From Parascedosporium putredinis (Eukaryota > Ascomycota > Sordariomycetes > Microascales > Microascaceae): 64,000 bases of DNA. A program made the translations under genes and the position numbers. The stretch is taken from assembly GCA_949357655.1 (NCBI GenBank), contig CASHTG010000017.1:1488001-1552000 (forward strand), read 5' to 3'. The notes beneath the pieces are model-generated. The model was not told the DNA's origin, searched no databases, and worked only from the letters and a program-made list of their open reading frames with translations. This document shows, one piece after another, positions 36,513 to 46,744 of this stretch. Position 1 is the stretch's first letter. Each line of letters starts with the position of its first letter.

Positions 36513-37879
36513 TTTTGGTCCTGCAAGCGTTGGGAGACTCGCTAATTAAGCGTACATGGAATGTTGTATGAAATTGGAAGCCGGGAGAATAGCATTGGCA
36601 CCGGATGGACTAAATGCGGGACTGGGAGGCTCAATTTGTAGTGGGGTAATTTTCTTGTCAAGATCAAAGGTGGAAGGTGGGGGTGGTGCGGGTGCCTCCA
36701 AAGCTTGCCGGGTGCGTCATCGCGCCGTCCAGAGCTAAATTTTCGATCCTCCAACCCGACTCATCCCTTATTCACTAAATCTATCGAGCCTCCGCCACTA
36801 CAGTACATTATGACCCAAGTGAACAAATCCAGAGCAAGCAATCTCAATCGGTACAGGATCGAGTACAGAGGAAGCAGAACCGATAGGGAGGACAAGGAAG
36901 ATTGACTCATGAGAGGCGAAAGATGAGTACGAGAGATGAGTGCGAGATGTGAATTATATTATAGTCGGAACCCTTGAGGGACTCAGCAACGAGCATCGAG
37001 AGGCTTTAGGCCGCCACCTCGTACCAGGAACTCTACAAACGTACGCAGACCGGCAGGCTGGGGTCTACAAAGCCTGGCCGGTGTTGTTCCAGAGTCAAGG
37101 ACCTCCGCCGCGACATCAGGCAACTCCCCTATCATATTTGGTTTTTCTTCTTCTTCACCAAGTCCGCAGCGAACACTGCTGACAGAGAAGCCGGACATGT
37201 CACCTGCGAAATCGTGCAATAATCAGCGTGTTCCACAGATCCCTGGCCTTCATCCACAACTGGCCTCCAGATAATGAGTCTCTCCCACCCTTCACACTGT
37301 ATCAGCAGCTGTGACCAAACTCGACGAACGATTAGGCCAACGCCCCGGTCCATCATGTACCCTAGCTCCTGGGATATATCCATTCCATTTCGAAAGAAAA
37401 CTCCAAAAGACGCCTTCCATTCGCTGACCATGCCTACCCATCCGGCATCCGTGCAATTGTGAAACCATCGCCGGGAAGTCCAAGCTGCCGCCTCCCAGAG
37501 GACCACGGTCGGGGGCCGAGAACGCAAGGAAAACAAAGTAAAAAGAACTACGGTGAAATACAACACGAAGAAGTTGAGAAAGAAGATGAATGTGGCTGGC
37601 TCATCGTCGTACAGTGCATCCAGGATCAAGCACCTACGAAATGCGTAGGAGTGCGAAACACGAAGGGTTCTCGGCGGCTTGGCTGTAAACAAATCGTCCA
37701 CGGCCCCCGTAAACCAACCTTCGCAAACATAAAAAAGCATCAACCGACGGCGTCTCATCGTTCGCGCTAGTAAAGCATCGAACGCCCTTGGAAAAACGAC
37801 CAAAGAAAGAAAATGTCGTCGCAGTCATTAATACAAGCCGCCATTTCGTTGCCAGAGAAGGGGTCGGTCCGCGGACCAT
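36513..37879. other. Intergenic region between scd6 stop and Tcf25/Rqc1 start
   Basis: Both flanking genes run on the minus strand. The region holds the scd6 3' untranslated sequence and the promoter of the next gene. A 223-codon open frame (37132-37803, minus) exists but starts at TTG and has no recognisable motif. Confidence 0.4.
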
Positions 37880-39926
37880 TTACTGACCCGCGCCGGGGGC
37901 CGGGGCGGGGGCGGGCGAAGCACCATCGCGCTGGCGATATCCTCCTCCACGTCCACCGCGGTTCTGAAATCCGGCCTGGTAGCCACGTCCTCGTCCACGG
38001 CCACGGCCTCTTCCTCTATAGTTGGTGCGGAAGCCACCATCAACGCTTCCTTGGCCAAAGGTTTCCATATTTTTGCGCTGCTCCTCACCGCGCCACTCCC
38101 GGCCTCCAGCCTTCTGGCCGCTACCGTCAGCTCGATCCTTGGCTTCACTCGAGATATTGTCGAAGAATGACTTCTTCTTGTCGTAAGCCTGTAGGTCTGC
38201 CGGCAGCTCAGCGCTCGTCGGATCAGGAATTTCAGCGCCGGAGCTAGTGGGGGCATCGAGAGGAGATCCGGCAATGGCTTCCTTCACAACATCCTCTTTG
38301 TTGAACTTGGCGTTCGAGGAAGCAAAGTCAAAGTCAGAGTCAGGCACTTCGACTTTGCCAGGGCCAGGTCGGCCACCACGACCCCGACCACGGCCACCAT
38401 GACCAGCTCGAACAGCATGTACGCGCATCTCATTGACTCTGTTTGTCAAGTTGTCCATGGCGTTGCCACCGTTTTGTTGCTGAGCAGGAGCGGAGCCCCC
38501 TCCATCTTGGCCATGGCCAAAGCAACCGCGGCCTTTGCCGCCTCAGTAGCGTCTTGGACATTGCCGCTCGGCGCCGCAGCGGCAGGCTTGCTTCCCGAAG
38601 CTGCACTCCCAGCCATGCTCGCGGGGACTTGGAACGGCTTAGGCACGGCCGGAATGACGGGCGTCACTCGGTTACTCTTAGCTCCAGAAGGGGCCAAGTC
38701 TGCCTGAGGTTTTTGGCCGCCCGCCCTCGCCGGCTTCGAATCCTGAGGAGGCGCCGCTGCCGCCGGGCCTTGACCGAGAGATTTAGGCTCTGTGGGAGGC
38801 TGGTTCGCTTGGGCCTGACCCGCCTGGGGGTCTGGTCCCGCGGCGCCGGAGCGCCACTGCTTGGGCCGGGCTTGCCCGCGGCACCGGATGCGCTAGCGGG
38901 GTCCCCGATTCTTCTGATTGGGGTCTTGCGTAGGCTGACCAGCCGGGCCAGGGACGCCGGGAGGATAAGGGAAGTTGTTGTTCCACGGACCAGGACCGGG
39001 GCCGCCGGGGCCGGGGGAACCCTTGAGGCGGATACCAGCCAGGGGGCGGGGGTATGGCATATTGCCAAATGGAGGAACAGGGCCTGGGCCCCTCGGCCCC
39101 ACGATCCGGGGAGGTCCATAGTAGTTGTTGAAAGGAGGGGGTCCTTGTGGAAACCCAGGAGCGCCACTCGGGCCGGGACCTCCAGGTTGCTGCTGATTGT
39201 TCGCGTCCGAGGTTGGGGCTGGCTGAGGCTGAGGAGCCTCGCGAGGACGGGACTATGAGGCGATATGCTCAGGTTAGCCTCAAACTTGAACGAGACACGT
39301 TTCAACTTGGAAGCAAGAAAAGAGAATTCCCAGAAATCAGAAGGAAGGCAACGGAAAATATCGACATGTGTTTGCGCTTTCCGACAGTGACAAAGGTTTA
39401 CATCCGCAATATTTCATCATAAAGGGAAATGACAATAAAAAAGACAAGGTCCAGTAGCAGGAGCTTGAAAGAGGATGCTTACCCCAAGAATGGCCGGATC
39501 GGATGGGACAGCAGCTGGCTTAGTTTCCTTGACCGGCTGTTGTTCAATCCGGAGATCCTTCACATCACTGCCACGGAAGATGATGTATTCATAAACTTGG
39601 TCCGAAGGCGGAATAATCTCCTCCGGTCGGGTCCGGCGGCCTTCGGTACCGTACGACTTGACATTTTCAAGCGAGACGGTAGACTTCTCGGAGTTGATTT
39701 CATTGAGTGTGCCAACATATCTGTTTCATACGAAAAAGAGGCAGAGACAGCCCAGAATCGGTTAGCAAACGAAACTAGGATATCGAAGGACAACTATGGG
39801 AGAGGCTTTAACGAACCGGACATCACTCTTGGAAATGAGAGAAATGCGTGATCTAGAGACGGAATGGATCAGCTAGTGTAGGGTGGCAACAAGGTCTCGA
39901 CACAATTACCCTATATATTCGGACAT
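37880..39926 (-). CDS. scd6: Lsm14/Scd6-type mRNP protein
   Basis: This is a cytoplasmic translation repressor and decapping activator of the Scd6/Lsm14/Tral family, found in P-bodies and stress granules. Minus-strand exons are 39926-39910 (17 nt), 39852-39817 (36 nt), 39720-39483 and 39252-37880. They assemble MSEYIGSRISLISKSDVRYV, GTLNEINSEKSTVSLENVKS and EYIIFRGSDVKDLRI, the Lsm domain. A Pro/Gly-rich middle follows, then the FDF motif (DSDFDFASSNAKFNKEDV), the FFD box (YDKKKSFFDNISSE), the TFG box (RKNMETFGQGSVDG) and two RGG-rich blocks. Family knowledge: Lsm and FDF regions bind Dcp2, Edc3-type and Dhh1 partners, and RGG blocks bind eIF4G. Losses of one base were seen in the C run at 38903-38906, the G run at 38826-38830 and the C run at 38496-38500. 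The length arithmetic suggests one more. Confidence 0.92.
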
Positions 39927-40694
39927 TGTGTGATGGGAGGTGCCTTCGAGCACTCAGAAGGCGTTTTTGTGTGTCGGCTCCAAGGGAAAAACAAAGAGGT
40001 GATCGGGCAGGGTGGAAGGAGAGAGAGAGAGTAGCCGAGATGAAAAGACCGGCGAAAGAAGGTAATAAGCTTGAAAAGAATAGAGGGGAGGCGGAAAATC
40101 ACAAAGGAGAGGTTGGGGAGAGAAGGAATGTGCGAGAGGATGGAGATGAGATGGAGGGTTGTGGTGAGTTGGAAGAGGTGATGCAGGCTGGCAGGCTTGG
40201 TTTTGTGGAGAGGAAAAAGTTGGCCAGTTCCCAAGCACGATTGGCTGGAAAGCTGAGCTCCACAGTTGACAATGGCTTCTGGGCCTTTCCGGGTTCGGGT
40301 ATCGTCACGTGATGTACATGGGGACTCAGGTGCCAGGGCTCCCAGTCAGTAATGGGTGTGTGCCAGGACAGACAGCAACCTCACGAATCACTCACAGCTG
40401 TGTAGCTGTGTAGCTAAGCTGCAGTCCGCTGGCGAGCTCGTCAATGAGGAGAAGCTCAGGAAATTGGCAGGCAACCCGACATACGAATGGGCCACTCAAG
40501 ACAATGGGAGGAGCAGACGGGTCAAATCAGTCATTACACAATTCTGTTAGTTCCAGGAGAATGATCCATACTACCGAAAAGCTTTCATACAAAAAAATCA
40601 GCCAACGCAGCCATCTATACACTGGTGGGTGGGAATTCCATCCCCGTTGCAAGTTTTTTCTAGTTGGGCACTTATAGCCCTCTTGCATTTTAAA
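39927..40694. other. Intergenic region upstream of scd6 and downstream of glr1
   Basis: About 770 bp, purine-rich near 40010-40180. It contains the scd6 promoter and glr1 3' sequence. Nothing else is recognisable. Confidence 0.4.
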
Positions 40695-42335
40695 TTATTT
40701 AAGGGTAACAATTTCCTCGGCGCTCGTGGGGTGAATGGCAACGCATCGGTCAAAGTCCTTCTTGGTCGCGCCCATCCTAATGGCGACGCCGAATCCTTGG
40801 AGCATCTCTCCACTGCCAAGTCCCATGATGTGGAGGCCAACAACCTTCTCTTCGGGGCCCGCGACGACGAGCTTGTAGTTGGTGGGACCCTTATCCTCGG
40901 GCTCCATCATGGCGTAGTACATGGCGGTAAAGCTGGTCTTGTAAACCTTGATGTTTTCCTTGCCGTACTTCTCAATCGCCTCGGGTTCAGTGAGACCGAT
41001 GCTTCCGACCTCGGGGTGGGCAAAGACGACCGAGGGCACGTTTTCATACTCGAGCCTCGTCGTGGAGAACTGCTCTCCGCCAAAGAGCCTCTCGGAAAGC
41101 CTGCGGCCCGCGGCAATGGCAACGGGGGTGAGCTCAATCTTGCCACTAATGTCACCGAGGGCGTAGATACCGTCAACACTGCTGTTCTCGTACTCGTCCA
41201 CAACGACGTAGCCGGCATCATTGAGCTTCACGCCCGCCTTCTCGAGGCCGACATCCGCGGTGGCGGGTTTACGACCAATGGCCCAGATCAAGTGGTCTAC
41301 ATCAGAAACAGTCGTCTCGCCTCCACTGGCATCCTTGTAGGTGATGGTGAGCTTGCCCGTAGCCTCATCCTTCTCAACCTTGGAGACCTGGGATTTTTGG
41401 TGAAGCTTGACGCCCAGGCGCTGGTACTCCTTGACGACAGTCTCTTGGATCATGGGGTCGAAGTGACGGAGGAAGGTATCATGGCGGATGAAGAGGTGAG
41501 TTTCGGTGCCGAGAGAGTGGAACATGCCAGCAAATTCGACAGCGATATATCCAGCACCGACGATGGCAACCTTGCCAGGGAGCTTATCGATGTCGAAGAA
41601 GCCGTCACTGTTGATGCCATACTCGGCGCCGGGTACGGAGGGTGGGGAGTCGGGTTACCGCCCATGGCGAGGAGGATCTTCTTGGCGCGGACGACAGACT
41701 TGGACCCGTCGTCGGTGGTGACCTCGACCTCGTTCTTGGAAAGAAGCTTGCCCCAGCCGTGAACATATTCGACGCCATCCTTTTCCAGATTCCGCTCGTA
41801 AATGCCATTGAGCCGCTTGATATAGGCGTCGCGCTTGTTCTTAAAGGCAGGCCAGTCGAAGGGAGCGGTCTCCTGTATCGAGAATCCGTAGGCCTTGGCG
41901 TGGTGTATCGTTTCGGCGATCGCGGCGGCGTTAAAAGTCACCTTCTTGGGCACGCAGCTATGAAGCGCAAAAGCATGTAAGGTCAGCAAGCCTATCAAGG
42001 CCCCTCGTAAAGAGTGTTTCATCCGAGCGCAAGTGGAAGCTAGCCGGAGTGAAAGGGCATGGGGAAACTCACCCAACATTGACACACGTTCCTCCCAACC
42101 TCTTGCCCTCTATAATCATAGCCTTGACGCCGAAGCGGGAGCTAGCCATGCGAGCACATGCTAAGCCGCCGCTGCCGCCGCCAATGACGAGAAAATCGGT
42201 CTCCTTGCTAATGGGCGCCATGTTGAAAGCGGAATAGGAAAGTTGGCGGGAAACAGCAGCTAGTCGAGATTCAACAACGGTAATGGTATGGGGACGCGCA
42301 AACGATGCCCTCTTGAGAACTGGAAAGGGCCGCAT
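40695..42335 (-). CDS. glr1: Glutathione reductase with two in-frame starts
   Basis: This FAD enzyme reduces glutathione disulfide with NADPH. Exons are 42335 (or 42221)-42073 and 41957-40695. The short form starts MAPISKETDFLVIGGGSGG (FAD-binding GxGxxG), and has the redox disulfide Cys46/Cys51 in GGTCVNVGC. Further motifs are VEFAGMFHSLG, WAIGRKP, DGIYALGDISG and the dimer-interface ending MGLGSGEMLQGFGVA with the catalytic HPTSAEE. An in-frame ATG 38 codons upstream (42335) adds a Ser/Arg/Leu-rich, acid-poor leader (MRPFPVLKRASFARPH...) that looks like a mitochondrial presequence. Yeast Glr1 is dual-targeted through alternative starts, so the same is likely here. One base is missing in the G run at 41644-41647. 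Repaired lengths are 470 and 508 aa. Confidence 0.95.
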
Positions 42336-44389
42336 ATGGACGATGGGAGGAGGTGCGAGGGGGTGGTATATAGCGGGGTTCACGGGAGCATTTTAAGGCT
42401 GTCGAGCTGCAGGTCGTGGGAAGGTACAAGCAATGGCGCCACTCCGGGATTTGAAATCAACACGGTTGAAGTGTGCTGGGGGAGTGAGGGGGCGCTGGTG
42501 GGTTAAAAGTGTCAGCGTTGCGTGTGCTGCCACCAGGACTGATGAGTTAGCGCTCCTCGGATGATCAATCAACGAGCAGGAAAAAATTCGCGACAAAAAA
42601 TTCAGGGCGATTTATTGCCGAATGCACCGACCAACTCGCGACATTCTTCATCGCACCTCATAAAGGGCAAGCCAGTGCTCGTAAACCAAGACGTTTACTT
42701 GTAGGCGATGACTAGATTTATTGTCTGAATAATCAATAAGAAAGAGGAAGAAAATAAAAAATGGCATTGTTCGGCCGCCTTCATTTTTTGTCTTACCAAG
42801 CGCTCTTTTCAAATTTCATAGAGAGGCACTATTCGAGAAATTCTCATCGGGAATACCGAGCTAAATATACTCATTGATATATCATTAAGAAAAAGGAAGG
42901 GTCTGCCTCTCCGTAAGCGAAGTAGCACAACGACCCTTAGGTCAAGTTTCAACTCGCAGCGGCATTAACAAGGATCCATTAGACATCACAGCAGCCATCA
43001 GACCGTTTTCATCTCAAATGCTCACAGGTCTTACAAATCCGTTTCCTGTTGCTGTCCAAATACACGACGAGTTGAATTCGTCAGCCAAGTTGATCCTTAG
43101 CAGGTCGAATTCCACACTGTTGCCTACATCAGCCGGTGTTGGTGCTCTATGCCCGATGAGAGAAATACACCATCAAACTCCTCTGTGAAGCAATTGGTTC
43201 ATTTTTGGCTCTCTATGTTGGTCCTTGAATGGGTCCTGGGGACTAGGCTGATGTCATTTATTTCTAGACTGCAAGCCTAGGGCGGCGCAACGCCAATGGC
43301 AATGATAGTAAGAAGGCCTGCCAACGTATCCATTCCTAGGTCATTCCGGGATACCTACTTCCTCGGGAGATAAGCAGTGGCATATATCGCTGGCAAATAA
43401 AACTCTAGGCATGGGTCTAGCAACTGGCCGTCCGTAGTCAAAAACTCATGGCTCTCAAGAAAGCGAAATCCCAGCGACTGCACACTACAGATATAATAAA
43501 GTCTCTCGCCGGATCCCAAACACGAAGGTTGTCACAGGTTTAGGAGAGAGTTTGGGATTATATTCAGGCATCATGCCAGCACCATTATCATACTCTTGTT
43601 CCCACTTGTAGAGAATATTCTCTATGGTCAGCATTTAGATATCTTTACGGCCCGCAGTAGGCATCGTGGAAGACCTCAAGGGTCGATAAAGGCGAGGAAC
43701 AAGTGTATCCGGTGGTGACCTAGCTGTTTGAACTGTTAGCCGAGTGTAGGCTTCCAATCTCCTTCACCCAGCTTAAGCGTACATTTAGCCAAGGCGTACC
43801 TCGCGCGATTCCCCGTCAGATTGAATATATATCATTATCTCCCTGTTGTAAAACACTCTCGGATTATATCATGTATAACTTACACACCAAAGGTGGGATG
43901 ATGAAGTGTGAAGAAGTCGACACAAAAGTAGAAAGTTCCGAATTTCCTATTTTCAGCTTTCAATGTTCACTTTCTTTCCAACTTATCTCTATCTACATAA
44001 CTTTTCTATCAATAAGTAATCGGAAATTAATGTCCTGGTGAGCTCGCCAATATTTTGAAGGGTTTGGACTCTCGCCCTTCTGGCTCGAAAAAGCCGCTTA
44101 GATAATCACACTTGCGTTCTCAACCTCATCCAGGTCATGCACCTGAGGAACTTGAGTGAAAACATCCAGAATTTCGGTATTTGTCCTGATGCATTTCGTC
44201 ACAATATAACAAGGTGCCTCGCACGACCTGGATGCTGAGCATATAAGGGAAGTATGATATTCACAAGGTGACGGAGAAACAGCCTTATACTTAGGACTGG
44301 TGACGAAATTTGATCCTACAACCTGAGCAAGCAAGGCCATTGGGAATCAATAACGCCCAGCGCCTCCTCGGGAGTGCTCACAATCGAAA
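42336..44389. other. ORF-poor, AT-richer intergenic region
   Basis: Two kb separate the divergent glr1 and helicase genes. From about 42600 to 44090 no open frame of note exists on either strand and the sequence is visibly richer in A/T than the flanks. A minus-strand frame of 80 codons (44098-44340) begins only 49 bp from the helicase ATG. I could not support it as a gene. Confidence 0.45.
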
Positions 44390-46744
44390 ATGGGTGACTT
44401 TGACCTTGACTCGTCATTTATACCGGCTCTCTACAAGCCCGCCGAGTCTTTGCCCATTGCCAACTATGAAAGCGATATTCTGTATCTGGTCGACACCTTC
44501 CCCGTCCTAGTCGTTGTTGGCCAGACAGGCTCGGGCAAGACGACTCAGATTCCCCAATTTCTCCGAAAGGCGGGCTGGTGCAAGGACGGAAAACGCGTTG
44601 GAGTGACACAAGTAAGTCTTCTCTAGCATGCCTGTAATGTACTGGAGCCTTCTGGAGTCCCATCTTTGAAAATCCATCATACCCTTTGGCCTTTCTCTCC
44701 TACACATCTTCACAGTTTCCCTACATAATAGAAGGCTAGTGTTCTAACCCAAAATGTAGCCTCGACGAGTGGCTGCCATCACCATCGCTATGAGGGTTGC
44801 CGAGGAGGTAGGCTGCGAAGTCGGAAAGGAGGTCGGTTACTCTGTACGCTTCGAGGATTCCACTTCGAAGTCGACCCGTATCAAATTCCTCACAGATGGT
44901 CTTCTCATACGAGAGGCTCTCATGGATCCCCTTCTTTCCGAGTATTCTGTTATTATGATAGATGAGGCTCACGAGAGGTCTATAAGTACGGACATACTCT
45001 TAGGCCTCTTGAAGAAGATCATGAAACGTCGTCCGGAGTTGCGCATAATCATAAGCAGCGCGACCATTCAGGCCAAGGCGTTTTTCGACTACTTTTCCCC
45101 ATCTAAGACTCCGAATAATGCGCTAAAGGGCGAGGCAGACAAAAAAGCGGCTGCCAAAAATATTGTATCGGACCGAAACAAGGTCGGATCTGAGGCTAAG
45201 GGTGAGGCAGACGAGGAAACGACTACGAAAGATATTGCCTTGGATCGAAGCAAGGTCGAATCCGAGGTGAAGGGCGAGGGAGGCGCGGAAGAAACTAATG
45301 CCGACTTGGGTCCCGTGGCGGCTCTCACGGTTGAAGGAAGAACATACCCCATCGACGTTCTCCACCTCGAATCTCCAACGGACGACTACGTGAAGAAGGC
45401 TGCTGAAACCGTGATCGCTATTCACGAAAAGGAACAGGAAGGAGATATACTTGTTTTCCTAACCGGCCGCGAGGAGATCGACGATGCCATGCAGGTTGTG
45501 GCCGATCATATAAATCTCGGCCAAAGCCAGCGAGACGAGGCTCTGCTCTTACTCCCGCTTTATGCTGGGCTTACGACTGAGCAACAGATGGCGGTTTTCA
45601 ACAAGGCCCCGTAGACACGCGCAAAGTGATTTTTGCGACCAATATTGCGGAGGCTTCCGTCACGATTGACGGTATCGTTTACGTGGTTGACTGTGGCTTT
45701 ACCAAAATCCGCGTTTACGATCCCTTCACCGGTATCGAGTCTCTCGTTGTCACTCCCGCATCCAAAGCCTCATCAATCCAGCGCGCTGGCCGAGCGGGCC
45801 GTACAAAGCCGGGAAAATGCTACAGGCTCTACCCTTCGGAAAACTACGACGAGCTGCCGGATTCAAACATACCGGAGATGCAGAGGAGCAACCTCGCGCC
45901 AGTGATTCTCCAGCTCAAAGCACTAGGAATCGACAACGTGCTTCGCTTCGACTACCTGAGCCCACCACCCTCTCAGCTCATGGTCAAGGCCCTAGAATTT
46001 CTATATGCCCTTGGTGCTCTCGACGAGTATGCGAAGCTTACGCGCCCTCTGGGCATGCGAATGGCTGAGCTGACAGTAGAGCCCATGATGGCAAAGGCTC
46101 TCCTGTCGGCGCCTGATCTCGGCTGCCTGAGTGAAATGCTTACAGTAGCCGCCATGACAAGCCTTGGAGGCAACGTCTGGTTCTTCCACGATAATGAGAG
46201 GAAGAAGATGAATGTCGCAGGGACCAGGTTCGCCGTGGAGGAGGGAGACCACTTGACCCTGCTCAACGCATACACGGACTTTGTCACCACAGAGAAGAAG
46301 CAGCCTAAATTTTGCCACGAGAACCACCTCAACTTCAAGTCGATGACGCGCGCCGTTAAGATCAGGGCGCAGTTGAAACGCTACCTTGAACAACTAGGTA
46401 TCGCGGTTGAAGAGCCAGCTTCTGGAATCCCGCAAGCTAGGGGTCGAGATCTAGCCAAGGTGGCTGAACAGGTTCGGCGGTGTCTAACCATGGGCTTCTT
46501 CACCCACGCTGCACAGATGCAACCAGATGGCACGTTTAGGGCTGTGGGAAGTGAAATGGTGCTCCATGCTCACCCAACCTCCATCATGTTCACGCGGAAG
46601 GCCGATTGGGTCATCTTCCAGGAGATCATGGAGACTTCCACAAAGACGTTTATTCGAGACATTTCCAAGATTGAAAAGGGTTGGCTGACGGAATATGCGC
46701 CTGAATATTACCAAGTACAGAATACCCGGAGGCCAGGCGGATGA
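44390..46744 (+). CDS. DEAH-box RNA helicase, DHX35 type
   Basis: This is an ATP-dependent RNA helicase of the DEAH/RHA family whose best match by sequence pattern is human DHX35, a spliceosome-associated helicase. Exons are 44390-44611 and 44760-46744. Motifs in order are GQTGSGKTTQIPQF (Walker A, residues 44-51), TQPRRVAA (Ia), MIDEAHER (II), IISSATI (III), ATNIAEASVTIDGIVYV (V) and QRAGRAGR (VI). The HA2/OB-fold region follows with SNLAPVILQLKALGID, KFAVEEGDHLTLLN-like sequence (here RFAVEEGDHLTLLN) and IRDISKIEKGWLTEYAP. The frame breaks once, in the C run at 45607-45610 just before DTRKVIF, where one base restores 735 aa. A tandem-repeat insertion lies between motif III and the strand VEGRTYPIDV. 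Confidence 0.93.
45126..45290 (+). repeat. 72-bp tandem repeat inside the DEAH helicase
   Basis: Two full 72-bp units (45126-45197 and 45198-45269) and a partial third encode a 24-aa charged repeat beginning KGEAD and containing a DRxKVxSE core. It sits in the linker after motif III (SAT), where human DHX35 has only a short loop. The units have diverged at third positions and several residues, so the duplication is not recent. Confidence 0.85.

Noticed and set aside
37132..37803. 223-codon minus-strand frame downstream of scd6
   Set aside because: Starts at TTG, runs through probable 3' untranslated sequence, and has no recognisable motif; kept only as a note.
40695..41762. Long plus-strand frame opposite glutathione reductase
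   Set aside because: Shadow of the real gene on the other strand.
44098..44340. 80-codon ATG frame divergent from the DEAH helicase
   Set aside because: Only 49 bp from the helicase start, no family resemblance; likely chance in the leader region.
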